Assembly (NCBI GenBank): GCA_963575745.1
Contig: CAUYUJ010016139.1
Coordinates: 230,164 to 294,163 of the forward strand
DNA from: Prorocentrum cordatum
Taxonomy: Eukaryota > Sar > Dinophyceae > Prorocentrales > Prorocentraceae
DNA: 64,000 nt
Reading direction: 5' to 3'
The notes beneath the pieces were generated by a model. That model searched no databases, was not told the DNA's origin, and worked only from the letters and a program-made list of their open reading frames with translations. Shown here one piece after another: positions 44,898 through 55,492 of this stretch. The translations under genes and the position numbers were made by a program. Each line of letters begins with the position of its first letter. The first letter of the stretch is position 1.

Positions 44898-46620
44898 CGA
44901 AGGCTGCCATCTTCTCCCTTGGCTGGTTTTTTTGAAGCCAGGCGGTGAAGTAGTGATGACTGTTCATCTGCGCCCAGGCTGCCACGTAAGTGATTCTGCC
45001 GTATTGCCTGCCCCTCAACAGGTGAGGTCGCTGCCTCAAGGTGAGCAGGGCCTGGGCGGCCTTTCGTTCTGTGATCATTTTGGGTCGTGGGGGGTGTGCC
45101 TCTGGGGCCTGGGCTGCTCGGCCACTCCAGTTCAGCAGTTTGTTCCACCTGGTGCTGGCCCGCCTCCTGAGTGTGCAGGGCCCCCAGAAGTCCCCGAGCA
45201 CGAACGCTCTTGCGGCAACGGCGCGGGCTGTTGCTGCAGGGCACCTGGGTGTGCCCTGCACCTGGAAGCGTATGCCAAGTCCGGCAAGGATTATGTCGGG
45301 GACCCAGGATGCCCCAGCCAGCCCGGGGGCATTTCTCAACTGGGCGCACAGTTCACGCTCCTGTGTCACGTCCGGGGGGGCGTAGTGGGCAGCGTAGGGG
45401 ATCAGCGAGACCAGGTATGCGTTCCACGCAGCGGCCGTCCTGGAAGGAGACATCTTGGCCAAGTGTAGCGCTAGGGATCTCTCCCTCATCCTGGGGAGGG
45501 GGCAGTTCCACGTGCCCTTGCGTAATGCCTCCTCTTGCTCTCCTGTGAGCCCTCCGTTCTCCGGGGGTTCGTCCCCTCCTGCTGCTCGGGACACTACCAC
45601 TGCCCCCAGGTGCGGCCATTGCTCCCTCGCCGCCGATCCTCCAAAGGGGGTGTGCTCCATGAGTGTGCGCCACCGCCCTTGGTCTCCCGCCGGAACGAGC
45701 GCTGTCTTGAAAGCGCAGCTGCAGGTGCGTTGGTAGTGGGTGCACCGTATAGGGCCACGGTCCCCCCAGGTCGCTGTTGATCAGAGCCTGGATCAAGAGT
45801 GCAGGGAGCCCCGAGATGAGCACGCTGTCTCCATCCTGTTCAAAGTGTACGGGGACCTCCTCCAGCGCCGCGCGGATGTCAGGGGAGTCATAGGTGCGCG
45901 TCCCCCTACATCTGTGCGCCTCGACTAGGAGCCCGGCGGCCTTGGCGGCCCAGGGAAGTGCGATTGCTGCGCGAAGAGCCTGTCTTGTTGTGCTAACGAG
46001 CGCGGCGAGGTCGTCCACGTATGTGGGATCGTCCTCTCCTGTGATGGATGCAATGGCGCTTATGACAGCGTCGTGCCCCAAGCTCCACAGGAGGGGGGAG
46101 GCGCTGCCACCCATGCCGACGGATCTGAGCAGGCGGCGTTCTGGCCCTTTGTACTTGCCCTTGCACGTCTTAACCTCCCGCTCGAAAACTAAAGCTTTAA
46201 GGGCGTTGAGCAGCCATGAGGGGAGTCCCCATCTTTGTAGCAGGGCGTCGACCCATTGGAGCGAGATCCTTTCGAACGCTTTGTTCTGATCGCAGAAGAT
46301 GACAGCAGTGCAGGGGGCGTCGCCCAGACCTGCGGCGATGCGCTCGATGTATTCCTCCACCACCGCATGATGCTGACCTAGTAGCGCGGCCCAACCAGGG
46401 CCCGGTGCGGTTGGTGGTCTGGGGGCACCGCTCAGGTGCTGAGTAACCCTGGTAATGTTGGGACCACACTGTCCCCCTCGTCTCGACGACTTGTCCCATA
46501 AGCTCAGCCAGGGATGCTCCATAGAGACGCCGTATGCAAGTGGGGAGTTGGAGCGGCCTCATGTCGTTGGGTCCCTTCAGCGCCTGGTTTCTTCCCAACC
46601 CATACCAGGAGATCGACTAA
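44898..46620 (-). CDS. Copy B ORF1: reverse transcriptase palm and thumb
   Basis: Non-LTR-type RT. The finger motif MRPLQLPTCIRRLYGASLAE (near 46540) is followed, after a frame change near 46.43 kb, by AVIFCDQNKAFERIS (catalytic Asp, near 46285), SVGMGGSASPLLWSLGHD (near 46090) and TYVDDLAALV (catalytic YVDD, near 46020). The thumb and connection region continues in another frame to AWLQKNQPREKMAAFVG at 44890. All three catalytic Asp are present. The DQNKAF and GGSASPLL forms are typical of LINE RTs, not of retroviruses or telomerase. Copy A has none of this. Confidence 0.85.
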
Positions 46621-48801
46621 GGGCCCCAGTACTTCGTCGATGAGGCTCGGGTTGAGGTCCGCTGCGTACCATGCCTGGGCGAGGAGGCAGGCGACGAACC
46701 TTGCGCCTGGGTGAAAGGCCTCGTATGGGACCCCGTCGACCCCTGGGGCGCTCCCGCTGGGGGTGAGGACGGTGGCAGCTAGCTTTGCCCAACAAGGAGC
46801 AGGACGACTGGGTATGTCGGTGCCGGGGTGCTCCAAGAAGTACTGGTCGAGGAGCCAGCCGGCAGAACTAGGAAGAGGGGGGGCGGTGTGCCAGATCGAG
46901 CTGCGGCTGTCCCAAAGTACCTTGTCAACCTGGTTGGGCCTGTCGCGCCAGTTACCGTCGTGGTTCCTTACTCCTAGAATGGCGTGGGTCTTTTTATATT
47001 TTTCTCGCCCCGTACTGTACTGGGCTGCGAGGGGGGAGCGCTCTGCTCCAGGGCCTCGTTGGACGGGGGATAGCTGCATCGCCCTTCGCTGCGTGACCTC
47101 CGTGTCCCAAGTCTTGAGACAGAGCCCTGCCTGCTCTGGGGTTAGGTCGTGTCCGTCCCATCCAAACTCGTGTAGCCAAGCAGCCGCGGCCCCCACTGGG
47201 CGCGCGGCTTGTTGTCTTTGGCTGGCTGCCGCCAGCAGCGTCCCCATTGAGGCTCGTGCTCTGTGCGACTTCCACTTTTTCCACCAGTCCTGTAAGGCCG
47301 AGGTGGGAAGGACAGGGGGGAGGAGAGTGCGGTTCTCAGGACTTCCTGAAGCTGGGGCGGGGTCGCTGGGCAAGCGAGAAACGTCGCCGTCGTCGTTGTC
47401 CGGGTGATGGTCGGGGAAACCTCCTGGGCGAGCCGGCCCGATCCAGTCGGAGGGCTGGATTAAGCCGCAAAGGTTGACGGTTGGAACGCCGAGGAGGATC
47501 TCCAGATCAGCGTAGATCCTGCGCAGCTCCACGTGCGCGGCAGTTGGGAGTTTCCTCAAGTCTGCCGCCCTCATGTTGTCGTCCCTTCTGGCTCTCCTTG
47601 CGCCCTGGGGGTCGAGCGATATGAGGGCATGATCTGAAAGAGTGAGCCGCCACAGCTTCCGGGGGTCGTATGCATGGATGTGATTGATTGGGCAAGCGCA
47701 GATGTCGATGTGGGATTCACTTTCCTTGTCAATCCTGGTTGGGCCGTGCATGTGGATGGCAACGGAGCCGGCGCTGGTTAAGATGTCCCTCGAGAGGGCT
47801 GCGGCCTCCACCTCTCCGTCCCTCGGGTGTTGGAGTTGCAGGTTGACGTCCCCTCTCCAGTAGGTGTCGAGGGGCTCCCATCGTTCCGCAGCCGATGCGA
47901 TCTCTGCCGGGGTCTCTTCCTTCCTGGTGGGGGGGAGGTAGATGGAAACAAGGCGGATTCTCATTTCGCCCTGCTGCGCAATCGCTGCTACTGCGCAACC
48001 CGGCACCATGTCTTGCTGGTCCAGGAGGGGGGTTCCGTGCGGGAGGGGAATCCCCACCCCACCGGCCAGCCCTCCAGTGGGCCCCAGGAATCCCGGGGAA
48101 GCAACCACCGTCCTCGCCGGGAACATGGTCTTCCAAACTTCGGCCTCATGTTCGGACCAGTGTGTCTCCTGAATGAGGGCGTTTCTATTGTTCAGAGTGA
48201 CCTGAGTTAGCAAGGCGTGCTTGACTTGGCTCTTGCCGGCGGTCCAGCTCCTAAGGTGCCTGACATTCCAGCTAGAGAACCTGGGGAGAGAAGTATGGGG
48301 GGTCGTGCTCAAGGCGCGTATCGCGTCTTCAAGGGGCAGGGTGCCACACAAGTCATCCCACGTGGGGTGCGTCCAAGGTGTATGGTGCAGCAATGCCCAC
48401 AGGTTTCTTGGCGCCCGGATGCTGCGGTGGCATCTTTCTTCAAGTGCTTCGTTGAGTGCGCGACGAGCCTGCTCCCAGGCGCGCGTGCGCATTCCTGGGG
48501 CTCGTAGGTGCCGGGGAGGGGACCCCAACGCTCCGTGGAGCGTGTTGGGGTCCCTGTCAGAGTCTAGGGGCGCTGCATCTCTGGCAGGAGGGCTTCCTGG
48601 CGTCTCATTTGCCCTGCGATGTCGTCTGGGAATGGGTGGCTCAGGAGCTGGGCCCACGGGCAGTGTGTCCCTGCGTAGGTACGTGCTGTCACCCATGCTC
48701 TTGCTATTTGCTCGCCCGTGGGCGCTGGGGCCCGGGCCATGGCCCTGCGTTCCCCCGCCTTCCATGCTTGCATCGCAGATACCACTCTTCGCTGGAGGCA
48801 C
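46504..48801 (-). CDS. Copy B ORF1: APE/EEP endonuclease plus RT fingers
   Basis: An uninterrupted frame of 765 codons. The endonuclease has the full EEP set: FSSWNVRHLRSW (Asn, near 48260), LIQETHWSEHE (Glu, near 48165), VSIYLPPTR, WRGDVNLQLQH (GDxN, near 47850), HIDICACP (near 47695) and LSDHALISLDP (SDH, near 47630). This is the target-nicking enzyme of LINEs. A linker of about 200 residues with WKKWKSHRARASMG leads to the RT fingers (SAPGVDGVPYEAF, near 46725). Its 5' end overlaps the end of the methyltransferase frame by 238 bp in another frame, so a frameshift or separate start joins them. Confidence 0.85.
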   Translation of the reverse strand: MPPAKSGICDASMEGGGTQGHGPGPSAHGRANSKSMGDSTYLRRDTLPVGPAPEPPIPRRHRRANETPGSPPARDAAPLDSDRDPNTLHGALGSPPRHLRAPGMRTRAWEQARRALNEALEERCHRSIRAPRNLWALLHHTPWTHPTWDDLCGTLPLEDAIRALSTTPHTSLPRFSSWNVRHLRSWTAGKSQVKHALLTQVTLNNRNALIQETHWSEHEAEVWKTMFPARTVVASPGFLGPTGGLAGGVGIPLPHGTPLLDQQDMVPGCAVAAIAQQGEMRIRLVSIYLPPTRKEETPAEIASAAERWEPLDTYWRGDVNLQLQHPRDGEVEAAALSRDILTSAGSVAIHMHGPTRIDKESESHIDICACPINHIHAYDPRKLWRLTLSDHALISLDPQGARRARRDDNMRAADLRKLPTAAHVELRRIYADLEILLGVPTVNLCGLIQPSDWIGPARPGGFPDHHPDNDDGDVSRLPSDPAPASGSPENRTLLPPVLPTSALQDWWKKWKSHRARASMGTLLAAASQRQQAARPVGAAAAWLHEFGWDGHDLTPEQAGLCLKTWDTEVTQRRAMQLSPVQRGPGAERSPLAAQYSTGREKYKKTHAILGVRNHDGNWRDRPNQVDKVLWDSRSSIWHTAPPLPSSAGWLLDQYFLEHPGTDIPSRPAPCWAKLAATVLTPSGSAPGVDGVPYEAFHPGARFVACLLAQAWYAADLNPSLIDEVLGPLVDLLVWVGKKPGAEGTQRHEAAPTPHLHTASLWSIPG

Positions 48802-50144
48802 CTCGGGTCGAAGTGTATGCCGACAGCGTCGTACAACGCCCTGCCGCTTATTCCGAGCCCACGGTAGTAACCCGCTAGGCCGGTGGCCCGGGCTCTCTCC
48901 CCTGCGCTAGGGGGTCTGAGTCCATGGGCCCTTCCTTCCTTGACCAGCCATGTACCCCATGCCTTGACTTTTTCCTCTGCAGCCGGGCTCTCCCTTTCCT
49001 TCCCCGACATCACCAGTCCGAGGCCTTCCGTACATCCTTCGAACCTTTGCTCAGCTCCGCATTCTGCGAATATCTGCGCGGCTCCCAGCCTCAGATCCGT
49101 CGGATTTCGTAGGAACCATCTGTGGGTGCTGTCGTCGTTGTACAAAAGGCAGAGGAGATGAGTCTGGTAGCTACTGGGCAGTATGGCGTCTGGATCGTCT
49201 TGGGCCACTCTGGACTGAGTCCATGTGGGTATTCCTCCGTCGGGCCTGTACGCCCATCTGGGCTCCCAGGGGCTGGGGAGCCGGTGGTACGTTATTGCGT
49301 TGGAGGGAGGGGGGAAGTTCGCCATCCACAATCTCTCCCTTGGGCTGGCCACATGTTCTCCTGCGTTCATCTTGACAGCCCATTCCGGGCTGAGATCGCT
49401 CATGGCGGTTCTCACGGCATCTCGATGTGTCAGAGGCATGGAGGCCACGTTTTCCACTACCACGAGCGTGTTGACATCTGGTCTCCTTTTGTTAGCGAGG
49501 TACCAAGCCGTGGGGATGGCGAAGAAGTGGCGTGACTGTGCGCTTGCCAGTCCATCCCTACCGGCGTGCCTGCCTGCGGTCGACAGGTTGTTACAGGGCG
49601 GTCCTGCGACTATTAGGAAGGTGCTGCCTTGCTCCAGTGAATCTCAGTGTATTTCCCATGGGGATCTGTTGTCCTGGGGATCTTTCCGTCTGAACAGGTC
49701 CCAGACGTCCTCTGCTATCTGCCTGTGCTGTGGGCCTCCGTCCTGGGGATCTGGCGTGTTGGCCCATCTGCGCGCAACCGCCTGAGCCGCCGTCCGGTTG
49801 TGCTCCACGAGCACGGAAGTTCGGAATCTGCTGACAGCGTCCAGCTTTTGGGCGAGGTCTCCTATCGCGAGCCTGGCGATGCCCCATCCGTCGAACAGCG
49901 AGACCAGATGTAGCGGGGCCCCCCCCTCGCCCGAGGTGGACTGGGCCGCGGGCCTGCCCCCCTCTGCCCCTTGTCCCTGCTGTGTGAAGTCCCGCTCAGT
50001 CGGTTCCTGGACCAGCAGTCTGCCCGTGATGTCGTTGGCAGCCTGGTTGGGCTCTAGGTGGACCGTGCCTTGTTCGTGCAAGGACTGCACGGTCTCACGA
50101 ATGGTGTCGTTGTCTAGTCCTGCTACCTGGTAGGAGGCCAGCAC
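48564..50144 (-). CDS. Copy B ORF1: DNMT3-like cytosine-C5 methyltransferase
   Basis: It transfers methyl from SAM to DNA cytosine. Motif I is HLVSLFDGWGIARLAIGD (near 49890); motif II VEHNRTAAQAV; motif IV with the catalytic Cys is VAGPPCNNLSTAG (near 49595); motif VI VVENVASM (near 49455); motif VIII-like ASPRERLWMANFP (near 49325); motif X-like LYDAVGIHFDPRCLQRRV (near 48810). PCNxLS and the ENV...R.R...NxP spacing favour the DNMT3 branch over DNMT1 or bacterial enzymes. One frame runs the whole way, with a single TGA at 49646-49644 between motifs III and IV. The conserved LHEQGT...ERDFTQQ segment just before motif I is shared with copy A and unknown to me. Confidence 0.85.
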
Positions 50145-52550
50145 CTGATTGGGTGGGGCTATCGGGGCGAGCCCGGTTTCGCTCTCCCTGTGCTGTGACC
50201 AGACCTGTTGCAGGACTTCAATGGGCTGCGGGGCTGCGGTGGGTCCATTGGGGGGTGGGGGCTGGTTCTAGGTCTCACCCTCCTGGTTCTCTCCCTTGTC
50301 CCTTGTTGGTCGGATGATGTGCGCGTGCGTCTTCTTACCTCTCGTGTCTGCGCAGGCGCTCTTGGACGGGTCATCCACATTGTCATCAGGGTTGGCAGGT
50401 TGCCTCTCGCAGCCCTCGAGGCCCTCGTCGCTGCTCTGCGTCTCGGTCCTGGTTCCTGTTGGCCTGTTTGCCGATTCAGCCTGCTACGGCTCCTGCTGTG
50501 CGCCCTTTCCGCGCCCCTCCTGGCCCCGCTTCTGCCTGGGTCCTCCCTCTGCTCAGTGGGTTGCTGCTGCGATTCAGTTCCTGGGGCACTTCTTACTCGC
50601 GGTCGCTGCTGCCTTGGAGTGCGTGTCCCTCTCTGCTGTGGGATCGGAGTGGATTCTGTCCCAGCCGCTTGTGGTGGCTCCGGGGGACTCCCCAGGGTAG
50701 GCCCCCCCCCGAGGTTGGGCCAGGTGGGGTCGACCGATCTCAGCCTGGTGGGGCCGGGGCCCGGGCTGTTCCCAGCGGCCACGGATAGTATTCCTTCTAT
50801 TACCTCTGTGGTCAAGGTGGAAAAAGGGGACTGTGGGTTCTCCTGCGTCGAAGTTTCTGCCCACCGCTTCCTGCAGGTGCGCACGTGCGTCGTCCGCCGA
50901 AAGGGCAGCATTATTTGATGTAGTGCTTCTTCCATTAAGGTTCCTCGTGCCGGTTGGGGGGTGCCGTGTCCAGTATGCCTTGAATGGGGCGAGGAGTCTG
51001 TGCGCGACGCGTGCCCTTGTGAATACTTGTCGCATTTGCCTTTCGAGTTGCACCATACACGTGCCCCAGCAGATGGCGCTTAGAACGGTTCCCCACCTTG
51101 CCTCGTCATCGCACCCTAGCCCACTCCACTGAGCTGGTGGGCCTAGGGTGCGGAGCGGTGAGTGCTCGGCCGGGGGGTATCTCCTCTTCCCAGCGGGTCT
51201 CCAGGTGGGGAGCGCGCGACACTGTCTGGGGGTGGCCTCGCCGCACCCGCCTGTACCACTGGCGTCCTCTCAGTCCGTGTCTCGTCTGCTGGTCGGCGAC
51301 TGCAGGGGCCGGCCCTCGTCCTTACGTCCATCTGGTCGCTACTATCTGCTTGTGGGTTAGGAAGCGCAGTAACCGTGTGTGAGCCTCTCGCGCTCTCCGG
51401 CCGGGGGGCCTGTCTGTGGAGGCGGCTCTCCTGAGGTATCCTCTGCTTGTCGCTCCTGTGGGGGTCTTGCTTCCGAAGGCAGGTCTGAGCGTGGGGAAGC
51501 CTGTGCTCGTTGGCTCTGCCCTCTCGTCTGCTCGGTCTCTCGGCGTCCTTCATCCGTCTCCTGCATGTGCTCGTCTGCAGCGCTCTCCCTCGGTGGGGCG
51601 TTGACATAGGAACCTCCTGGGGACGCCGAGGACGTAGTGTTGCCTGCTCTATTGTCACCTTGCCGTCGTCTCGAAATGCCTGATGCCGTCTGGGAGTCCT
51701 GACTGCTGTGGCGCTCTGTTTGCGGAGTCCCTGCTTGTGCGGCTGTCCCTGGGCTCGACTGACGGCCCGGGGGGTCGCTGGGTGGGTTTTGTGGTTCCCG
51801 TGGCACGTTTCGATTCGACGCTTGCGGTTCGCTCCGCTCTCCGCGTTGTGCTCCCTGTGCGTGGCCCTGTCTGGTCCGCGCACTCTGTGCCCCCGTCTCA
51901 CTCGCGAGGTTCGCGCTGTTGTTCCTATGAGTCCTTCGGGGCCTGGGGACCCTCCCTGGGTCGTGCCGCAACCTGTCTTCGCTGGCTGCCCTTTTGAGTC
52001 TCTCATCTAAGGCCTGGATGCCTTCCAGCGTGCCTGGCACCAACCTGCGTGCAGTGCTGCTGTCGACGTCTGCTCCCCTGCTCCCAGGGGCCTCAAGCCA
52101 GGGGTGGTGGGCAGTATATGTGAGGTCTGGCTCAGGTGATAGCCATTGAGCGAAAGGGAGTTGTCTGGTGACCTCCTCCTTTATGCCTAACTCCCTGATG
52201 AGTTGGTTTAGGTGGTCTCTTTCCAGCGAAGCAGGGTCCGTTAGCTGAAGTATCCATATGGCAGCGTACAGGTCCCAGTTGTATATTCTGATGGGTCTGC
52301 CTTCGTCCTGACGCCGCTGTTCGAGTACACGCCTGGTTTGAATACCTCTTGCCAGGTCGTGCGTGCTCTGCTCATCGATGCACGCCTGGAACTTACCGAG
52401 TATGCCTTGTGCGCGCGCGACTGCGTCGCTGTCCGCTCTGACCAGCGTGCCGTCTGCGCGGGCCCTTATCCGCATCTTGTGCGCTAGCACTTCAGCCAGG
52501 GGGGTATGCTCTTGGTCGGGCTGGGCGTGGTAGAGAGTCGACTGCAGCAT
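50145..52550 (-). CDS. Copy B ORF1: low-complexity linker with conserved islands
   Basis: The first part (to about 51960) is still well conserved with A: LAEVLAHKMRIRARADGTLV, QGILGKFQACIDEQSTHDLA, PFAQWLSPEPDLTY. It also contains ILQLTDPASLERDHLNQLIR, which A has lost in frame. The rest is Gln/Arg/Ser/Pro-rich and looks disordered, except MVQLERQMRQVFTRARVAHR (near 51030), matched in A. Frame changes near 51.1 and 50.6 kb. No known domain. Confidence 0.5.
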
Positions 52551-52585
52551 GCCTTCTTGGGGGTATCGCCGATTCCCGAGGCTGG

Positions 52586-54523
52586 CTAGTGCTGATTCCC
52601 AAGTCTTGAGGTGTTGGCCTTGGCGTCGATGCAGCGCCCAGCCTCGCTAGATGCACGGCCCCGTGCAATAGCTGTATGGCTACTCGTATCATCGGTCGGT
52701 CCGCCCCACGGCTGGCCGCTCTCAGGTCGGCGTCCGCTGGCAGGGCGATAGTGATCCACATGGGATGGAGGTGTAGAGGTGTCCGCCTTCCCCGCTAGAG
52801 GTGACCGACACAGCTCCGCCCGCCGCCGCCGCCGCTGAGAGGTGCTCCCCTGGGTGTAGTATGGTGCTATAGTCCCGCAGGCCGTCCCTGCCCTCCACCG
52901 TAGCCCGCCTCGTGGGGAGTTGCCCTTCAAAGCTGCACCCCACCTCGTGGAGCCAATCCTCTGTGATGTCCGGGGGGGGGGGATTCTTAGCATGCTGTCT
53001 CCTTGTCCTCTGGTCGTTCCCTCAGGGAGTGGCCATGCTCTGGTGTGTAAGCTGGCTCCAGTAGAGCCTATTGCTGCCGAGAACATTCGTGACCTGGTGT
53101 GGCTTGGAATCCAAGGGTCGGGGCGCATAGGCCTCGTTCTGGGGGAGCCAATCGACCTTCCCTGCTGGTCGAACGCCGTGACTTCCAGTATCTGCGGTTG
53201 CACAGCTCTCCTTCGGGCCTGTCTCACTGTTTGTTCTGCTAAGGCCGCGATGTGTTCCGCTTGTGCCCTAGGCGACCCTGGGCCCCCCCTGCTTTGCTCC
53301 CTGGTGGGAGTGGCTGGAAATGCACTCACCGCTTGTGAGCCTACCGTGATGCAGCTTGTTTCGCAAAAGGCTGCCGACATGGTAGTCGCCGCCCCGAGTC
53401 GGATTCTGACCTGCGCCATGCGCTGATAGCCCCCAGTGTCCGGAAACCAGGCGAAGACTGCCGAGACTTGCTCGACCGCCCCTGTCCCAACTGTAGCGCC
53501 CACAGCCATTGTGATATCTTGCCTGCTTGTCTGCCCCAGGTCGGCTAGGTTCCATATGAGGTGATGGCCTTCCTCAGGGTCCGATAGTCTGATGAATGAG
53601 GGCCCCCCGTCCCAGTCTCCTTCCAGGAGGACCCTTCGGGGGCAGCGCGCGGGAGAGCCGCTTGCCGATCCAAAGACTAAGGGGGGCTTTTCCCTGAGAT
53701 ATCTCAGTGTGGGGGCCGCTATTCTTTCAGGAGTCTTTAGCAGGAGGATGCCACCCCCCTTGAGGCCCGCTCTGCACCCTAGGGCTGCTGCTGCCTCAGC
53801 AGCAGTTGCCAGTGCAATGCAGGTGGCAGCTCTGGACACAGGGATGTGTACGGAGTCTGATGCTTCCTTGGATCTCCAGGTGCTTCCGTTGGTGTCTCCG
53901 GCTAAGGCAGTCTGAGCGGCTACCTGCAGGGCCTCCATGTGGGGGTCGCTACGTGCCAGGCCCCGTGTCGCTCCGCTGTGAGTGCGCCGAATCACGTGGT
54001 GGTATAGTGGCTCCAGTCCCTCCCTCCGGAGGGTCTCATCCATCGGTAGGGAGATTTTAGTGGTGGCCCACTCAACGTTTACGGCCGCTCGCTCCAGGTC
54101 ATCGGTCATACTCCTCCATCTTAGAATCTGGGCCACCACCGCGTCGTTTTTCTGCTCAGGCGTCAGTATGTGTAGCGCGTCGCTGGTATACGGATCCTCA
54201 CCACCCCAATGCACCACCACCGAGGGCGGGTATACCGTTCTCTGGGGGTGGCTAGCGATATCAAACTGCGCTGCCACCAGCTGCAACAGCGGGGGGCTGC
54301 TTCGCCCAGTTATGATCGGGTTCCCTATGGGGAGCAGGTGTGTGATCATGTTGGTGGCTCTGTATCCCCATTGCGCACTGGCGATGGCGATGAGCTCGGT
54401 GGGATTCGGGCCCCCCGGGGTAGGGGCTCCATGCCCCGTCAGTGCTACAACCCTGCAGGATCTCATTCCTGAAGCTGCCGCGGTCAATGCGGCCTGCAGC
54501 TGGGACGCGTCGGCGTCCGCCAC
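52586..54523 (-). CDS. Copy B ORF1: unrecognised conserved region
   Basis: An open frame of 645 codons. The order of conserved blocks is VVALTGHGAPTPGGPNPTEL, NMITHLLPIGNPIITGRSSP, PSVVVHWGG, SDSVHIPVSRAATCIALATA, GLKGGGILLLKTPERIAAP, GDWDGGPSFIRLSDPEEGHH, RTRPMRPDPWIPSHTRSRMF and TRAWPLPEG; the last quarter is in another frame in A. The TGHGAPTPGGP and LPIGNPIITGR blocks look like a folded alpha/beta domain, but I cannot name it. It lies between the RING finger and the linker to the methyltransferase. Confidence 0.6.
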   Translation of the reverse strand: MADADASQLQAALTAAASGMRSCRVVALTGHGAPTPGGPNPTELIAIASAQWGYRATNMITHLLPIGNPIITGRSSPPLLQLVAAQFDIASHPQRTVYPPSVVVHWGGEDPYTSDALHILTPEQKNDAVVAQILRWRSMTDDLERAAVNVEWATTKISLPMDETLRREGLEPLYHHVIRRTHSGATRGLARSDPHMEALQVAAQTALAGDTNGSTWRSKEASDSVHIPVSRAATCIALATAAEAAAALGCRAGLKGGGILLLKTPERIAAPTLRYLREKPPLVFGSASGSPARCPRRVLLEGDWDGGPSFIRLSDPEEGHHLIWNLADLGQTSRQDITMAVGATVGTGAVEQVSAVFAWFPDTGGYQRMAQVRIRLGAATTMSAAFCETSCITVGSQAVSAFPATPTREQSRGGPGSPRAQAEHIAALAEQTVRQARRRAVQPQILEVTAFDQQGRSIGSPRTRPMRPDPWIPSHTRSRMFSAAIGSTGASLHTRAWPLPEGTTRGQGDSMLRIPPPRTSQRIGSTRWGAALKGNSPRGGLRWRAGTACGTIAPYYTQGSTSQRRRRRAELCRSPLAGKADTSTPPSHVDHYRPASGRRPESGQPWGGPTDDTSSHTAIARGRASSEAGRCIDAKANTSRLGNQH

Positions 54524-54562
54524 GACGATGGTTAGTGTGTTTTGTCATTCGTCCTGCACCCC

Positions 54563-55492
54563 CTACTGCAAACTACTTATTTGATCTGTTCGTGGGCGCT
54601 CGGGCTGAACAATGCTATGGTGGTGCCCGTATCGTCCGCATGTCTGTCTCCAACCAGTGGGGTTCTTGCGATAACGAGTTCGGCTCTCAGTTCCCTGACT
54701 GCTGCCATCAGGAGGGGTGTTGGGAAGGGTCCCGGTCCTCTTGCACTGGCGGGCGTCCCCTGGGGGGTGCCTGGCGAGGATGGCAGCCCATCTACCCTGT
54801 GTGATGCTTGGGGTTGCGTTCGTCCTTTCCTGCCTGGATGGGGGAGCTGGGGCACTACTGCCCTCTTGCCCCTCTTCACTGTCGAGGTCGGAGTCGGAGG
54901 GTGGGGCACTGCTGTCTGGGCCGTAGTCCATGTCATCCTCCACGTCCATGTCGTCAGGTTGTGCTGCGGGCCTCCTGCTGCCTTCAGCGTGTTCCTGTAT
55001 TCTCTGCATGTCCCTGACCGTGACGTATGCATTGGGCCTCCGTATCGTCAGCAGATCCGCCCTCAGGTAGTCCAGTTCCGAAGCTCTTGCACTTATTGCA
55101 GCTGCCAGCTCCGCATATATGATGTGGGGGCTGATTGGGGTTAGCACCCCACCCCTCAGTTGCAGCGTGGCCTGCGTCTCTCTGGGGGCCGGGTGTCCTG
55201 GGAGCAGCGCAGCTATGCTGCCTCTGTCGTTTGCTCTGCAGTAGGGGCAACGGACTGGCATGGCGTTGTCTCCCCCTCTGAAGACCCCTGGCTGACTCAG
55301 TCTCCATTGTTCCAGGCACTCTTTGTGGAACCTGTGTCCGCGCAGGCCCAGAACTTCCACCACCCCTCGGAGCTCCCCCGCGCAGATGGTGCATGTTTGC
55401 TCACCTTCCCCGGTGTCCCATGGCGGTATGTGCCCTGGTTGGCCTGCCTGCCTGGAGGGCAATCTCTGCGTCGCCCGGCGGGCCAGCCGCAC
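54563..55492 (-). CDS. Copy B ORF1: RING-like finger with one ligand lost
   Basis: Matches copy A through the finger at about 55393-55236: CTIC, LRGHRFHKEC, CPYC. The third zinc ligand is Arg (CGC) where copy A has Cys (TGT), so one zinc site should be damaged. An acidic linker follows (DMDVEDDMDYGPDSSAPPSD). The frame differs from the upstream N-terminal domain by a shift near 55.44 kb. Confidence 0.75.
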   Translation of the reverse strand: MRLARRATQRLPSRQAGQPGHIPPWDTGEGEQTCTICAGELRGVVEVLGLRGHRFHKECLEQWRLSQPGVFRGGDNAMPVRCPYCRANDRGSIAALLPGHPAPRETQATLQLRGGVLTPISPHIIYAELAAAISARASELDYLRADLLTIRRPNAYVTVRDMQRIQEHAEGSRRPAAQPDDMDVEDDMDYGPDSSAPPSDSDLDSEEGQEGSSAPAPPSRQERTNATPSITQGRWAAILARHPPGDARQCKRTGTLPNTPPDGSSQGTESRTRYRKNPTGWRQTCGRYGHHHSIVQPERPRTDQISSLQ

